Shown: positions 46,546 through 57,387, counted from the stretch's first letter. The stretch: 64,000 nt of DNA from Euborellia annulipes (GCA_023213315.1 JAKCPI010010896.1:62001-126000); one strand, 5' to 3'. The notes: generated by a model from the sequence alone, not told the origin. Made by a program: numbers and translations.

Positions 46546-47372
46546 TCTATATATAATAATTACGGAGTGTCCGTCTGTCCGTCTGTCCGTCTGTCACGCT
46601 CTGTTTGACCAACTTCCCATTGGAATTTTGAAACGAAATTTTGCAGTCTTATAGAGGACGTTATAGAGAGTCCCGGAAAAATACTCGGGTCCCGAAATTC
46701 CTATAACTTTTTGAGTTATTAATTCTTAAAGTTACGATTTCTCCCATAGGAAATGTATAGAGAAATATTCAAGTATTCTTTGAAGTTGTGTATTCTATGA
46801 AGGTAAACAAATCCTCAAGCAGGCACTGGATTGGAATTCGTAGTAATAATAATTTTCTTTTATAATTAAGAAAAGGCGAGGGTCCGCCGCAGGCGGGCCC
46901 GAGCCAGCGGCTGGGGGGTCCAGGGGGCGTAGCCCCCCTGTCTAGACGCCAGCCCGTTTCTCATATTTAAGGCGAGGGTCCGCCGCAGGCGGGCCCGAGC
47001 CAGCAGGCGGGGGGTCCAGGGGGCGTAGCCCCCTGTCTAGACGCCAGCCCGTTTCTCATATTTAAGAAAGGCGAGGGTCCGCCGCAGGCGGGCCCGAGCC
47101 AGAGGCTGGGGGTCCAGGGGGGCGTAGCCCCCCTGTCTAGACGCCAGCCCGTTTCTCATATTTAAGAAAGGCGAGGGTCCGCCGCAGGCGGGCCCGAGCC
47201 AGAGGCTGGGGGTCCAGGGGGGCGTAGCCCCCCGTCTAGACGCCAGCCCGTTTCTCATATTTAAGAAAGGCGAGGGTCCGCCGCAGGCGGGCCCGAGCCA
47301 GTGGCTGGGGGTCCAGGGGGCGTAGCCCCCTGGCTAGACGCGAAGCCCGCCGAAGGCGGGCGGCGCGGCTAG
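46546..47372 (+). mobile_element. Non-autonomous Helitron, intact ends
   Basis: 5' end TCTATATATAATAAT directly after A (46545); 3' end hairpin GCCCGCC-GAA-GGCGGGC, then GGCGCGG and CTAG (47369-47372), followed by T (47373). This is the TC...CTRR plus 3' hairpin structure of Helitrons, inserted between A and T. The first 330 bp carry CCGTCTGTCC repeats and the family body; the rest is a GC-rich tandem array. No Rep/helicase gene, so it would move only with outside help. Confidence 0.85.
46872..47372 (+). repeat. GC-rich minisatellite, five units of 96-100 bp
   Basis: Units start GCGAGGGTCCGCCGC at 46876, 46972, 47071, 47171 and 47270. Each contains GGCGGGCCCGAGCCAG, a CCAGGGGGCGTAGCCCCC stem and GTCTAGACGCCAGCCCG. 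The frame through it on the minus strand (MRNGLASRRGG repeats) is a repeat artefact. Confidence 0.9.
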
Positions 47373-47374
47373 TA

Positions 47375-48590
47375 TTAATAAATTTTCTAAAGCGAGTATT
47401 CCTTCTCCATTAGCCTTCTGATTTTTTTTTGCAAATAATGTTTTTTTTTTTCTCTATTAGCACCACTTTGCTTTCTTTCTTCATTGCTGGCAATTTCTTT
47501 CACAACATGATCCTTTTCTTTTCTTTCTCTCTTCTTTTAAGCCATATGATTTCGATTTGGATTAATTTACAAGAATGTCTCTGGTTTATCTCTTAAAGAC
47601 GTGTCGTTGACTTCAGCTGGCTGGCATTGTCTTGTCTCTTCTAATGTCCCCATTTCACTTTCAATTCCTATTAGGCTATTAACATTTGTGGGCTTTCTGC
47701 CTCCATGGATAATCTTTACAAAATGGCCTTAAAAGGTTCTAGAAGTGTTTGGCTAAAATGGAAAATATGCAAAGAATTTAAATATATTTAAGTTAAAACA
47801 TTTCTGGTGAGATCTGAAGCAATTAATCGAAATTTGTGAATTATTCACCCTGCATAGCATATTACACCAAGATTAGAACTAAAAAAATTACCGTAGGCTA
47901 TAGTTAAAACATTATATGTATTGAAGAAATTAAAAACACTACCCCTCAGAAGTTAAAAGGTAAAAAAAATACCAGTAAACTTTTTAACGTATTTCGACAC
48001 TCTTGTATCAGTATTGTTTTCACTACTAACAAGTTAATTATAAAAAATTTAATTTTTATTAAAAAAAAATCATTGAAATTTATAGCCTCTGGTTTTTAAT
48101 TTCTCCTATCTACATAAAAAACATAATGAAGAAAGATAGAAGGCACCAATTAAAAACATTTTAAATCTATAATTTAATTCTGTCAACGTTTCGGCTGAAA
48201 CTACCAGTCTCCTCAGGGCCGGCTCTAGGATTTTGAGCACACCGGGAAAAACAAATTTTGACCCCCCCCCCCCCCTTTATTACAAAAAATATACAAATTT
48301 GCTACAAATTAAAAAAAATAGCAAAAAAAAAAGAAAAAATATAGAACAATATAAAAAATATAAATTCTAAAGATATGAATGTAAAAAAATATTTTATTTT
48401 TTAATTCGGCACCCCTCAAAATTGACAGTCTCCCGGCTTGTCCACCTCTTTATCCTGCTCTGAGTCTTCTTCAAGCTCTAGAACAATAATAATAAAATTT
48501 AATACATATATCTTTTTTTTTATTATTATTACAATACAAATTTTTAAAATAAAAAAAAATTTATTTTAATTATAAAAAAAAATGATGTTA
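47375..48590. other. No gene seen; fragments of repeats
   Basis: Contains decayed hammerhead-like ends (TAACGTATTTCGACAC near 47986 and CAACGTTTCGGCTG near 48184), a partial hAT-like terminus CAGGGCCGGCTC at 48217, and a C run. I looked here for a signal-peptide exon of the cadherin and found none convincing. Confidence 0.5.
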
Positions 48591-48594
48591 TATG

Positions 48595-48819
48595 TACAGT
48601 CAGTTTCAATATTAACCGCCACCCCTAGAGAATAGAGCCGTGAAGTTAGATAACCAGTGCGCTTAGAAAATAAATAAATAAACTTTTTTACTTTCTCTTA
48701 CCTTATATATGAAATATATAGAGAGAGAAAGTATTTAATATTGCAGTGGAAATATTTTGGTTGACTAACTTCACGGCTCTATTCTCTAGGAGTGGCGTTT
48801 AATATTGAAACTGACTGTA
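48595..48819. mobile_element. MITE with 45-bp inverted termini
   Basis: TACAGTCAGTTTCAATATTA at the left and TAATATTGAAACTGACTGTA at the right; arms continue with CTAGAGAATAGAGCCGTGAAG. Contains a tail fragment of the two-hairpin family (48691-48732). TA at both ends. Confidence 0.85.
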
Positions 48820-49030
48820 CAGTGAGGGGCAATATTAAGTCCTACCCATGCGTTTTTACTTGTGATTATTTCATTGTTTTAAAACAAATATTATATATTT
48901 TTTAATTGAAACTTTCATGGTTCAAACCTAGAAAATTCCAAATAAAGATTTTCATTTTCTTTTATATAAACAATGAAATAATCACAAATAGAAAACGCAT
49001 GGGTGGGACTTAATATTGTCCCTCACTGTA
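48818..49030. mobile_element. Mariner-type MITE, copy 2
   Basis: TACAGTGAGGGGCAATATT ... AATATTGTCCCTCACTGTA, 213 bp; shares its left TA with the right TA of the preceding MITE. Confidence 0.9.
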
Positions 49031-49703
49031 CATTAAATTTCTATAATTTTAAAAGGCTTGAAACGTTGACAAAATTAAATAAATTATTTTATAATTAATT
49101 TATTTTATTGACTGTCATTTATTAACAGAAGTTTAGTCATTATCTCCTCCATTTTATTAAAAAAAAAAAGTGATCTATCGCCCTTTGAGTATTAAGATAG
49201 TCAAATATTCCCGCTGAAAGGTTGACAACTTAAGAAAAACAAATCCAATTGAATAGTTTATTTAAAATATAAAAGCCTTTATGAAATTCTCTATACAATA
49301 AAAAAACAAAAAGAAAAAATTCTAAAGCCAAGATCAAGAATTAAAAAAAAAATGAAATTGAATGAATTTGATAATTTAGTGAGAAATCTGAATAGTTGGC
49401 AACAATTCATAAAAAAGAAATGTCTTCTGACTTGTGTCAAAATTGACTTTTAATATAAATTTTAACGATTTAAAAATTTAAAAAAGTCCGTCCACAAGGT
49501 ATGTAATTGAATAAAATCTAATAATTATATATAATAATAAAAAAAGTAATTTCTATTTATAGATAACGTCTATCTCAAAAGATAGAAAAAGGCTTGAAGA
49601 CATCAACAGAATAATTTTAATTATTGGACTATTATTTAATATTTTTGTTTTATTGTGTGTAGGTTAACTTTTTAAATAAATCTCATTTTTCTTTTCTTTT
49701 CAG

Positions 49704-49955
49704 GGTTCTCCGTTGCCTGGTGGTTCTCGTTTAACCATTGGAGACAACCACAAACCAGTGTTCACGAGATGTCGAGAATATCGGCCCTCGGTGAAAGAGG
49801 AGACACCCCATGGGACTTTTGTATTTGTAGTCAATGCAACCGATAAAGATCCGCCAGAAGCTGGTGGAAAAGTCACCTATTCATTTGTCACCGATCAAAA
49901 AGATCGGCCTAAATTTAAAATCGATCCGGAAACAGGAAATATCACAACAAGCTAT
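49704..49955 (+). CDS. shg: shg exon: N-terminal ectodomain, EC1 first half
   Basis: Acceptor TTTTCTTTTCAG, donor TAT-GTAAGT, phase 0 at both ends, 84 codons. Begins GSPLPGGSRLTIGDN, then KPVFTRCREYRPSVKEETP: strand A of EC1 with the calcium-binding glutamate of KEE, and ATDKDPPEAGG. Ends RPKFKIDPETGNITTSY. In fly shotgun the same GDN-KP-F segment lies near the start of the protein, so little upstream coding sequence is missing. The frame has no methionine start; the TTG at 49713 is internal. Confidence 0.92.
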
Positions 49956-50081
49956 GTAAGTTTCATATTTATTATTAATAAATATAAATAAAAAGAAAAT
50001 GAAATAATCCAAACTTTGTAATAAAATGTATTCTTTGTTTGTGAGTATTCAAAACAAATAATTTATAAAATGATTAATTCT

Positions 50082-50255
50082 TTAAAGGCCCCCATACACC
50101 ATCGGATTTTCCTCAAGGCCCGGCCTGAAAAGTACACGCCTCGAGGAAATCCTCAACGTGTGTGGTAGCCTGATTGAAATTCAATAATATTTTCCTCGAG
50201 GAAATCCTTGAGATTTTTTCCTTAAGGACCCTCTTCACGTGTATGGGGGCCTTAA
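50082..50255. mobile_element. TTAA-flanked MITE in shg intron 1
   Basis: TTAA at 50082-50085 and 50252-50255; termini AGGCCCCCATACAC and GTGTATGGGGGCC are inverted; subterminal CTCGAGGAAATCCT repeats. 166 bp between the TTAAs. The target suggests piggyBac-type mobilisation. Confidence 0.7.
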
Positions 50256-50324
50256 GTCGCTTCAGAAAGCAAGCTGTTCGCATGTTTTTATCGATAAGAT
50301 TAGGTTAGGGGTCTTAAAAATTTA

Positions 50325-50600
50325 GCCAAAAAGCCCAACTATTACGAAAACTTTCCAACAGATGGCAGGATAATAGGGCTATATTTAATCTCGTGTATTT
50401 ATTTGATTTTCGCTGATCTTTTAATTATAAATATTATATATCCATATAACATTTATAACACCATAAAAATACCTAAATATAGGAATATATGTGATCTGAT
50501 AATGCCGGCTGTTAGACTATCCTGCCATCTTTTGCAAGAGTGCTGAACTATTTGGCCGTTAATTTTTGAATAAATACGAAATGTATTTTTTGACTTCGTC
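50325..50600 (-). repeat. Family X repeat, old copy in shg intron 1
   Basis: AACTATTACGAAAACTTTCC, GATGGCAGGATAATAG, CTGTTAGACTATCCTGCC and CAAGAGTGCTGAACTA are diverged matches to 13230-13450. Confidence 0.6.
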
Positions 50601-50936
50601 ACCACTTTATTTAGGTTTGATATTAATGATTTTTACATTTTTAGATTTTAAAAAAAAATTTTCATAATAGTTTTTTGCGTTTTCTATAAATATAAAAAAA
50701 ATATATTTTTTAATTAATCGTAATTAAAAAAAAAAGAATTATATTGTGTAAAATGCTTACGAATTTAAATCATTTAAAAAAAAACGCATAAAAAAATACT
50801 TTAAAATGCCTCAGTAGTTTCGGACTAAAGATTCAATGAGCCCTCGAGAATAAATTAAAATCAAATGCTCATGAGAAAATAAGAGCAAATTTTTGTTCTA
50901 TATTTAATAGTTTCTTTTTTTTTTATCCCCTTCCAG

Positions 50937-51086
50937 TCTTTCGATCGTGATGAACCCTCAAGAGAAAAGGAAGTATATATTACAGTTCGTGCCACTGACA
51001 ATGGCAAACCACAACTCGATGACACCTGCACAATTAAAGTCACCATCGAGGATATCAACGACAATACGCCCATTTTCGACAAAGTG
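50937..51086 (+). CDS. shg: shg exon: EC1 second half
   Basis: 50 codons, phase 0-0, acceptor CCCCTTCCAG, donor GTG-GTAAGC. SFDRDEPSREKEVYITVRATDNG carries the DRDE and TDN calcium ligands; VTIEDINDNTPIF is a full DXNDN EC1-EC2 linker. Confidence 0.93.
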
Positions 51087-52900
51087 GTAAGCTTCTTCAT
51101 CTCTTTTGTTTTTATAATAAATAATAATAAAAAAAAAAAATTATTCTACATTTGGAACAATTAAACTTATTTATATTAAAATTACCAAATGTAAAATAAT
51201 CTGAAAAAATTTTAAAATTCATTTATTAATATATATTTATTTTTTTTTTTATCCGCTTTATAATTTTAGGTCTTACGAGGGAATTCATGGAAGGTTCGTT
51301 CTATTTTCTACAAGAGCATGTGTATTTTTTAATGTCATGTCTTTTTCTCTCTTTAGTTTTTTGATCCACTTCGCACACACACACAAGAGATGTCATATAT
51401 CACCTGCAGTTTTATTTTTATTTTATTTTTTTTTTCTAATAACATTTTTATTTATTTTTATTATTTATATTAAAAATATAATTTTTTTACACATTAATTG
51501 TGCACACTTTAGAATAGAATTGAAAGTATAAAATTAACATTAAAAAAATAATTATTATTAGGGACCGGATTCTTAGGTTTTCACCTTTTTTTTTCCTTGA
51601 CTCCAAACGCGAAATGGACAAATTACTTTTTCGACTTATGTGTTGGGTTTTTTTTTTGTGTTCTGGAGTTGTTTAACCAAATTTTGAAAAACTTAAAAAA
51701 ACCTAAATGGATTCGGGCCACCTAAAATCACCTAAATTAGAAAACTCATCTACCGACATTTTATTTTTAATTTATTGCTGCTTTTAGATTGAGAAAAAAG
51801 AGAAAGTAAAATTATAAAATTATGTATTTCATTTTATGTACTTCCAGAATTATTTAATTTTCTTATATAATGTTTTAGGTACCTGTAATTTTTTGTATTT
51901 TTTACTTTTTAATAATTTTTGTACATAGGTATTTAAAATTAATTAAAACTTTTTTTCCCCCAAATGCGTTTTATCAGCCGATAACCTATAAAAAAAAACC
52001 TATTTTGGGTGTTACAAAAACCTAAAAACGAGTCGAATCGAACCTAAAAATCCGGTCCATAATTATTATTATAAAAACATTCAGATTAGAAGAAATTTAT
52101 ATTTTCCCTCTAACTCGAATTAAGTGTTCAAATATCGTAAGGAAAATCATAAAGAGTATTCAACCAAGAATAAATAATTAATGAAGAAAACGGCTGTGAA
52201 GCAGGGGCGCCGGAACGAATTGAAGGGGGTGAGGGGGTGAGGCAACCTCCCTTCGAAAAAATAAAAATAAAAAAACTAAAGAAAATTAGAAATATTTATT
52301 TCCTTCAAATAGTATAACTTTTCTCAATATACCAATGTCAATGTCAGTATTAATGATCCTTTTAACTGTAACATAAGAGTTTTTGAATTTTGCAAGACGT
52401 TTGCCCTGGATTGCTGGCATGCATTTCTAATTTTTCCAAAAATCTCCAGAACACTCTATCTGAAACTGAGGGAAAATATAGTGAAATAAAACAGAGGGCT
52501 TGTTTATTTAGTATTTGACAAATTTATTTATCTTCAAAGGGTCAATGGCGATTTAAATTATGAATAGATGCCCTGAAGTTTACTCGTAGTCTCTGGAGGG
52601 ATCATCAAATGGATGAATTCAAAAAAGGTTTTTGTATTTATTTGGTTCGAATTTAATAACCAACTTTTGTAAACAAAGGTACAGATAGATAATGTTAAAA
52701 TAATAAGACTTGCTAATTAATTTGGAATAAAAAAAACAAAATGTATCTATTTAGTAATCTGATGATGCAAACTCCGAAATTAATATTCTGATTAAATTTT
52801 AACCAGATATACAAAAACGTTTTGAATTGATCTATTTGATCATTCAATTTCGAAGAATCCGCATCCAATATTCCATTAAATTATAAGGATTGTTCATTAG
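51087..52900. other. shg intron 2, first part: nothing recognised
   Basis: AT-rich intron sequence; a hAT-like start (GCAGGGGCGCCGGAACG) at 52212. No exon-like segment in phase. Confidence 0.5.
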
Positions 52901-52917
52901 ATTCTGTATTAACATTA

Positions 52918-53030
52918 ACGGCGGCGAGCAACAGACACCGAGATCATTGAAGTTAAGCAACACCAAGCTCTGCATCTGGAGATTGGTGGCCTTTTAGAAA
53001 CAAGAGAGTGGAACGGCCGCCGCAAGCTAT
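52918..53030 (+). pseudogene. 5S rRNA-derived sequence (pseudogene or SINE3-type head)
   Basis: GAGATCATTGAAGTTAAGCAACACC corresponds in part to the 5S internal promoter A box (AAGTTAAGCAAC), and CATCTGGAGATTGGTGGCC with AGAAACA to the intermediate and C-box region. Bases differ throughout from a functional 5S gene and the ends do not pair well. It lies in shg intron 2 directly before a fold-back element. Confidence 0.6.
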
Positions 53031-53038
53031 ATACATAT

Positions 53039-53661
53039 TAGGGTGGGCCGAAAAAATTCTTTTTATTTCAAAGTTGTAATAGCGCGGAAAGGTTGCGAAT
53101 TATATAGGCCTAGACAAAAAAAAAGAAAAAAAAATTATCAAAATCGGTTGACATCTTCCAATCGCTCATAGGCCCTAAAGTTTGACAAAATATGAAAAAA
53201 AAACTTCCTTTTTGCGATTATTTTCTGAATTTTTGAATTCACATCAATAAAACACAATGTTCTTATGTTCAAAAATAAAAATACTCTAACTATTACGTTA
53301 AAAAAAGTAGATTAAAGATATTTAAAAAAAAACTCGTAAAAATATAACTTATTCATTATTTTGGCAAATTTTGGGACTAAGTGCGCTACCGGAAGATATC
53401 AAATGGTCTTCCAAATTAAAACACAATGTTTTTAGGCTCTTTTTGAAGACGTTACAAACGATTACATTACTAATCTAATTCAAAAATTTTAAAAATAATC
53501 GCAAAAATGAAGTTTTTTCATATTTTGTCAAACTTTAGGGCCGGAAGATGTCACCCAATTTTGATAATTTTTTTTCGTTTTTTTTTTCTCTTTATAATTC
53601 ACAACTTTTCCGCGCTATTACAATTACGAAATAAAAAAATGAGTTTTTACGGCCCACCATA
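53039..53661. mobile_element. Fold-back element, uninterrupted copy
   Basis: About 620 bp; TAGGGTGGGCCGAAAAA at the left and TTTTACGGCCCACCATA at the right, arms of 200 bp or more (ATTATCAAAATCGGTTGAC / ACCCAATTTTGATAAT, TTTGACAAAATATGAA / TTCATATTTTGTCAAA). The interrupted copy is at 42418-44575. Confidence 0.8.
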
Positions 53662-53879
53662 AACATATACCATACAATTGTTAACTTTAAAGTCAAAATG
53701 GCCTCAACAGACTAGTGACTTAAATTGAAATAAAATATTATAAATAAACGGCGACTCCATGCAGTCCAAAGTTCCAGTTAAAGTGAGAAGACTTGTACAT
53801 TCATCCCCCTTACGTCTACTTCTCACCGTGTGTCTGTCCTCGCGAAGGGGGATAGAGGTGTTTCTCGGGGAGGGGGGGT

Positions 53880-53965
53880 AATCTGGTGTGCTCGTCGCAC
53901 AGACACTATTTTTTTTTAATTTCGGTAATTTAAAAGCGCATTCTATACTTGTTCGCCAGAATATA
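53880..53965. repeat. Decayed TCTGGTGTG hairpin
   Basis: ATCTGGTGTGCTCGTCGCAC ... CTTGTTCGCCAGAATAT; pairing largely lost. Confidence 0.45.
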
Positions 53966-54384
53966 AATCACATCAAATTTTAAAGTATTAATTTTAAAAA
54001 TTTTACATTAAAAATAAATTTTTTGCGAAAAAAAGGTATTTTTTCGAATCTCGGGGGGGGAACACCCCCAGCCTCGCCGGCACTTTTCGAATTCGGAGGG
54101 AATAGAGATGATTCCACAAACAACCGAAACACTATATCTATTGATTAGTCAAACTGTAAAATAATGAAGACTTCATTTGAAATATGTCGAATAAAAAGCG
54201 TCTAAACATGTTTCTATTCGAACAATCCTTGTAAGAAACAGGAAGAAAATGACGCAATATTCCTCTACCATAGAAAATTATAATCAGAATGTTTTTATAT
54301 CTTTTGCATTTTATGTTGTAGTTATCTCCACAAATGTTTTTTTTTTAATCTCTTTTAATTGATTTCGTCTCCTTTTCTTTCCAG

Positions 54385-54573
54385 TCTTATTCGGAATCGA
54401 TGCCTGAAGATTTACCCGCAAACAACGAGGTGATGAGAGTTTCAGCCACTGATATTGACGACGGCAAAAACAGCCAACTTAAATACACATTGCGCTCAAC
54501 TAATAGAGAAGTGGATAAATATTTTCGAATTGATGCCAATTCCGGCGTTATTTTTTTAAAACAAAAATTAGAG
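54385..54573 (+). CDS. shg: shg exon: EC2 first part
   Basis: 63 codons, phase 0-0, acceptor TTTCTTTCCAG, donor GAG-GTATTT. SYSESMPEDLP continues FDKV from the previous exon; VSATDIDDGKNSQL is the DXD region. It lacks the usual LDRE motif: VIFLKQKLE joins VKPAEPF in the next exon, as fly DE-cadherin also does at this point. Confidence 0.92.
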
Positions 54574-54635
54574 GTATTTTCCATTGAAAATAGTTGAAAA
54601 ACAAACTCTTTATTCAAAAAATGAATGATTTGTAG

Positions 54636-54844
54636 GTCAAACCCGCGGAGCCTTTCTCGATGAACGTGACAGCCACCGATCAAGGCGATATTCCTCTGTC
54701 AGCAACGATGGAAGTCTCAGTTAAAGTCATCGAATCGAATCGCAAATCGCCATCATTTACTTATATCTATCCACAAACTCATGTTTTAGTCCTACCAGAG
54801 AATTTTTCCAACTTTAAAGATCCAATTGCCACATTAAGAGCAAA
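54636..54844 (+). CDS. shg: shg exon: EC2 end, EC3 start
   Basis: 69 codons plus two bases, after a 62-bp intron. TATDQGDIPLSA is EC2; the linker VIESNRKSPSF has no DXNDN, so the EC2-EC3 junction should bind no or little calcium, a known trait of fly classical cadherins. LPENFSNFKDPIATLRA opens EC3. The split codon AA/C gives Asn. Confidence 0.92.
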
Positions 54845-54931
54845 GTAAGCTTCATTTATTTATTTCTTATTTTAGTATCTAATAAAAAGGTGTTTATTTT
54901 ATTAAAAATAAAAAAAAAACGTAACATTTTG

Positions 54932-56035
54932 TTTCTTCTTAAGAAGGCTTATTCTAATCTATCTTAATGATACTATGATTTAAGAAACATTTAATATGAA
55001 ATATCTTACACATTTCTAAGTAAATTTAACACAAATACAAATCAATTTAAGTACAATTTAAATAAAATAAAGACAAATATGTCGATTTTCAATTTGAGTG
55101 TCAAATCAACACAATCTCGATATGTTTTGTTGGATATTAATTTATAAATTTTGTTTTTATAAGAATTTTCCAATAAAATAGACAGAAAAAAACTGAAATG
55201 GAAAAATTATTGGCTAAATTGAAGATTATATCGACATATTTTTTTCTATGTTAGGGAACTTTTTTTTCTCTCACCATCCTCTTTTCGGGCCGATCAGGGC
55301 CGGATCAGAGGGGGGCAAGGGTGACGCCCGGGCGGAGATATCAGGGGGCGGCAATTAAAGAAACATTTACTAAAAAAAGGTAAAATGATATGAATTTTTT
55401 TATAGAAAATTTTGAGGGGGCGGCAAATTAAATTTTGCACCCCCTGAAAAATCTCCTAGTTCCGGCCCTGCTCTTTATTAACCCAAAGCAAAGCCAATTT
55501 GGACTAAATATCTCTTAAAAATATCGAAAATATTTAATAAATATGAAGATGATTTTAACCAATAAAAATTTTAACTTTCTTTTTTGTGTTTTTTTCTTGA
55601 TCAATTGTATTTATTATCTAAAAACAATTTGCAAGGGTTCTGACTTTGCCGTGTTCGGTCTTGTTAAGGTTAGTTTTGTTTTAGAAAAAAATGCAAATAA
55701 AGAGAAAAGAAACCTGTATCCTGTAATATCCTTTGACTATTTTTAAATAATGTAACGGCAAGAATTCTCAAGAAAAAAAAAAATCGAAAAAGCTCCCTTC
55801 TATCATAGAAAAAAATGTCTACTTCCTGATTATTTTAAAATTTTAGAAATTTGGCGTTAATAAAAAAATTTTGACATTTTTGTCTTTGTTCTATTTAAAT
55901 TTTAATTATTTATTCAAATGATATGGATTTGTGTTAAATTTACTTAGAAATGTATAAGATATTTCATATTAAATATTTAATAAATTAGAGTATCATTAAG
56001 GTAGATTAGAAGAGGCCTTTTTGAAGAAGAAACAA
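54932..56035. repeat. Fold-back in shg intron 4, enclosing a hAT-like MITE
   Basis: Arms 54932-55055 and 55915-56035 are inverted (TAAATTTAACACAAAT / ATTTGTGTTAAATTTA; GATATTTCATATTAAA). Inside, the 7475-type repeat is interrupted at about 55286-55470 by an element with CAGGGCCGGA / TTCCGGCCCTG termini. Confidence 0.7.
55286..55470. mobile_element. hAT-like MITE
   Basis: CAGGGCCGGATC start (55297) and AGTTCCGGCCCTG end; flanking CTCTTTTC and CTCTTTAT suggest an 8-bp duplication with two changes. Confidence 0.55.
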
Positions 56036-56130
56036 ATTTTTTTATTTCAATGAAAAACAAATTAGATACAATAATAGTAGATAGTAAAAAATTAGAAAAT
56101 CTTATAAAGTGTTAATTTTATTAAAAAGAT

Positions 56131-56360
56131 AAAATAAACAGGAGACTTGTTTTTGGCCCGAATTATTATATTTTCCCTTGTCGACGTTTCGGGGACTAGT
56201 GAAAATAAAATAATTCGGGCCAAAAACAAGTCTCCTGTTTATTTCATCTTCTCTTTGTATTATGACCTTCCTCGTCAGTGTCTTTTATCTATTTATATTT
56301 TTCTAAAAGAACTGAAGATGAGATATGAATGATATCTCGAAACGTCTCCGAGATTGAAAG
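56131..56360. repeat. Small fold-back and hammerhead-like motif, shg intron 4
   Basis: Arms ACAGGAGACTTGTTTTTGGCC / GGCCAAAAACAAGTCTCCTGT around a loop with GTCGACGTTTCGGGG; a better motif follows at 56312-56346. Confidence 0.65.
56312..56346 (+). ncRNA. Hammerhead-like motif with 7-bp stem II
   Basis: CTGAAGA, unpaired T, GAGATAT/ATATCTC (56320-56326 / 56332-56338) closed by GAATG, GAAACGTC. Helix I is weak. Confidence 0.55.
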
Positions 56361-56607
56361 GATTTCATTCAATTTTGACTGAATTTTCCTAAAAGACTGT
56401 CTACAGTCATTAAATATTATTTGTAATACCAGGGTTGAAATATTTTTTATACAATAATTTCTAACAATATTTAAGATTTTAACACCATGTTATTCTCTTT
56501 ATTTATAATACAAATAATGTTCAAATTGTAATACCATTTTGATACCCCCAAATACCTATTAATAATAGAATTAAGATCTTATCAGACTTTTAAATTTAAA
56601 TTTCCAG

Positions 56608-56962
56608 CTCGAACGTGGTCGACGACCCCAAAGTGCGCTTTGAATTACTCGCTGGCCGAACCGAACAAACAAATAAACTTCATACATTCACAATCCGATC
56701 AGATGGCAACGAAGCGAATCTTTATTTAGTAAAACCACTTGATTATGAATCAAATTCTGAATTCACTCTCACAATCCGGGTGTCGAATACATTTTCATTA
56801 GCGGCAACAAGAACAATTAGCGTTAACGTGACGGACGTTAATGATAATGTCCCGGCATTCGCTGAAGTTATTACCGGAAGTGTTCTTGAGAATGAACCAC
56901 CTGGGACATTTGTGATGCAAGTTAGAGCTATCGATGCCGATGGCACTTCAGAACACAATCAG
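56608..56962 (+). CDS. shg: shg exon: EC3 and EC4 start
   Basis: 355 bp, one base completing the split Asn and 118 codons, donor CAG-GTAAAC. FELLAGRTEQTNKLHTF and LDYESNSEFTLTIRV are EC3; NVTDVNDNVPAF is the EC3-EC4 linker; GSVLENEPPGTFVMQVRA opens EC4. GRTEQTN and LENEPPGT are hallmark strings of arthropod classical cadherins. Confidence 0.95.
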
Positions 56963-57153
56963 GTAAACGCTCAAGTGCAAGTGCAAATTAATAAACACTT
57001 CTCTTACCTATATATGTTAATATCTTTGAGAATTTCCTTTTGCCAATTAATAAATTTAATTGAAAAGAAGAAATTAATGGCTGAGTGATAATCAAGAGGA
57101 ACAGGTAGATGAAGGCAGCCAGCAAAGAACAAAAACTTTATTTAAATATCGTC

Positions 57154-57186
57154 GACGTTTCGGGAACGTATCGCTCCCATCTTCAG
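57154..57186 (-). ncRNA. Hammerhead-like motif, best helix I
   Basis: Minus strand: CTGAAGA, unpaired T, GGGA/TCCC stem, GAAACGTC. Helix I TATCGTC / GACGATA (57187-57193 with 57147-57153) has seven Watson-Crick pairs directly next to the core. Confidence 0.65.
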
Positions 57187-57387
57187 GACGATAAATTGTT
57201 AATGTTGTTTAGAGTAGGTCATACAAAATTATAATACAAATTTGCTTATATCATTAAATGTATGTTTAATTGTCTATGAGAATTGTAGTAGGTAGGTGCC
57301 TGGGCTTAATTTATTGTTGAATGGGCCCGAAACATCAGCAGTGACCAAGATTAAATTCAATCTAAACAACATTAACAATTTATCGTC

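Noticed and set aside
47037..47258. Minus-strand open frame with MRNGLASRRGG repeats
   Set aside because: It lies wholly within the Helitron GC-rich minisatellite and is a by-product of the tandem unit.
46872..47372. CpG-island promoter
   Set aside because: High GC is explained by the Helitron minisatellite; no transcript start or gene follows in a sensible position.
51270..51295. Possible micro-exon after TTTTAG in cadherin intron 2
   Set aside because: The neighbouring exons already join in phase and give FDKV-SYSESM without a gap; the segment has no cadherin residues.
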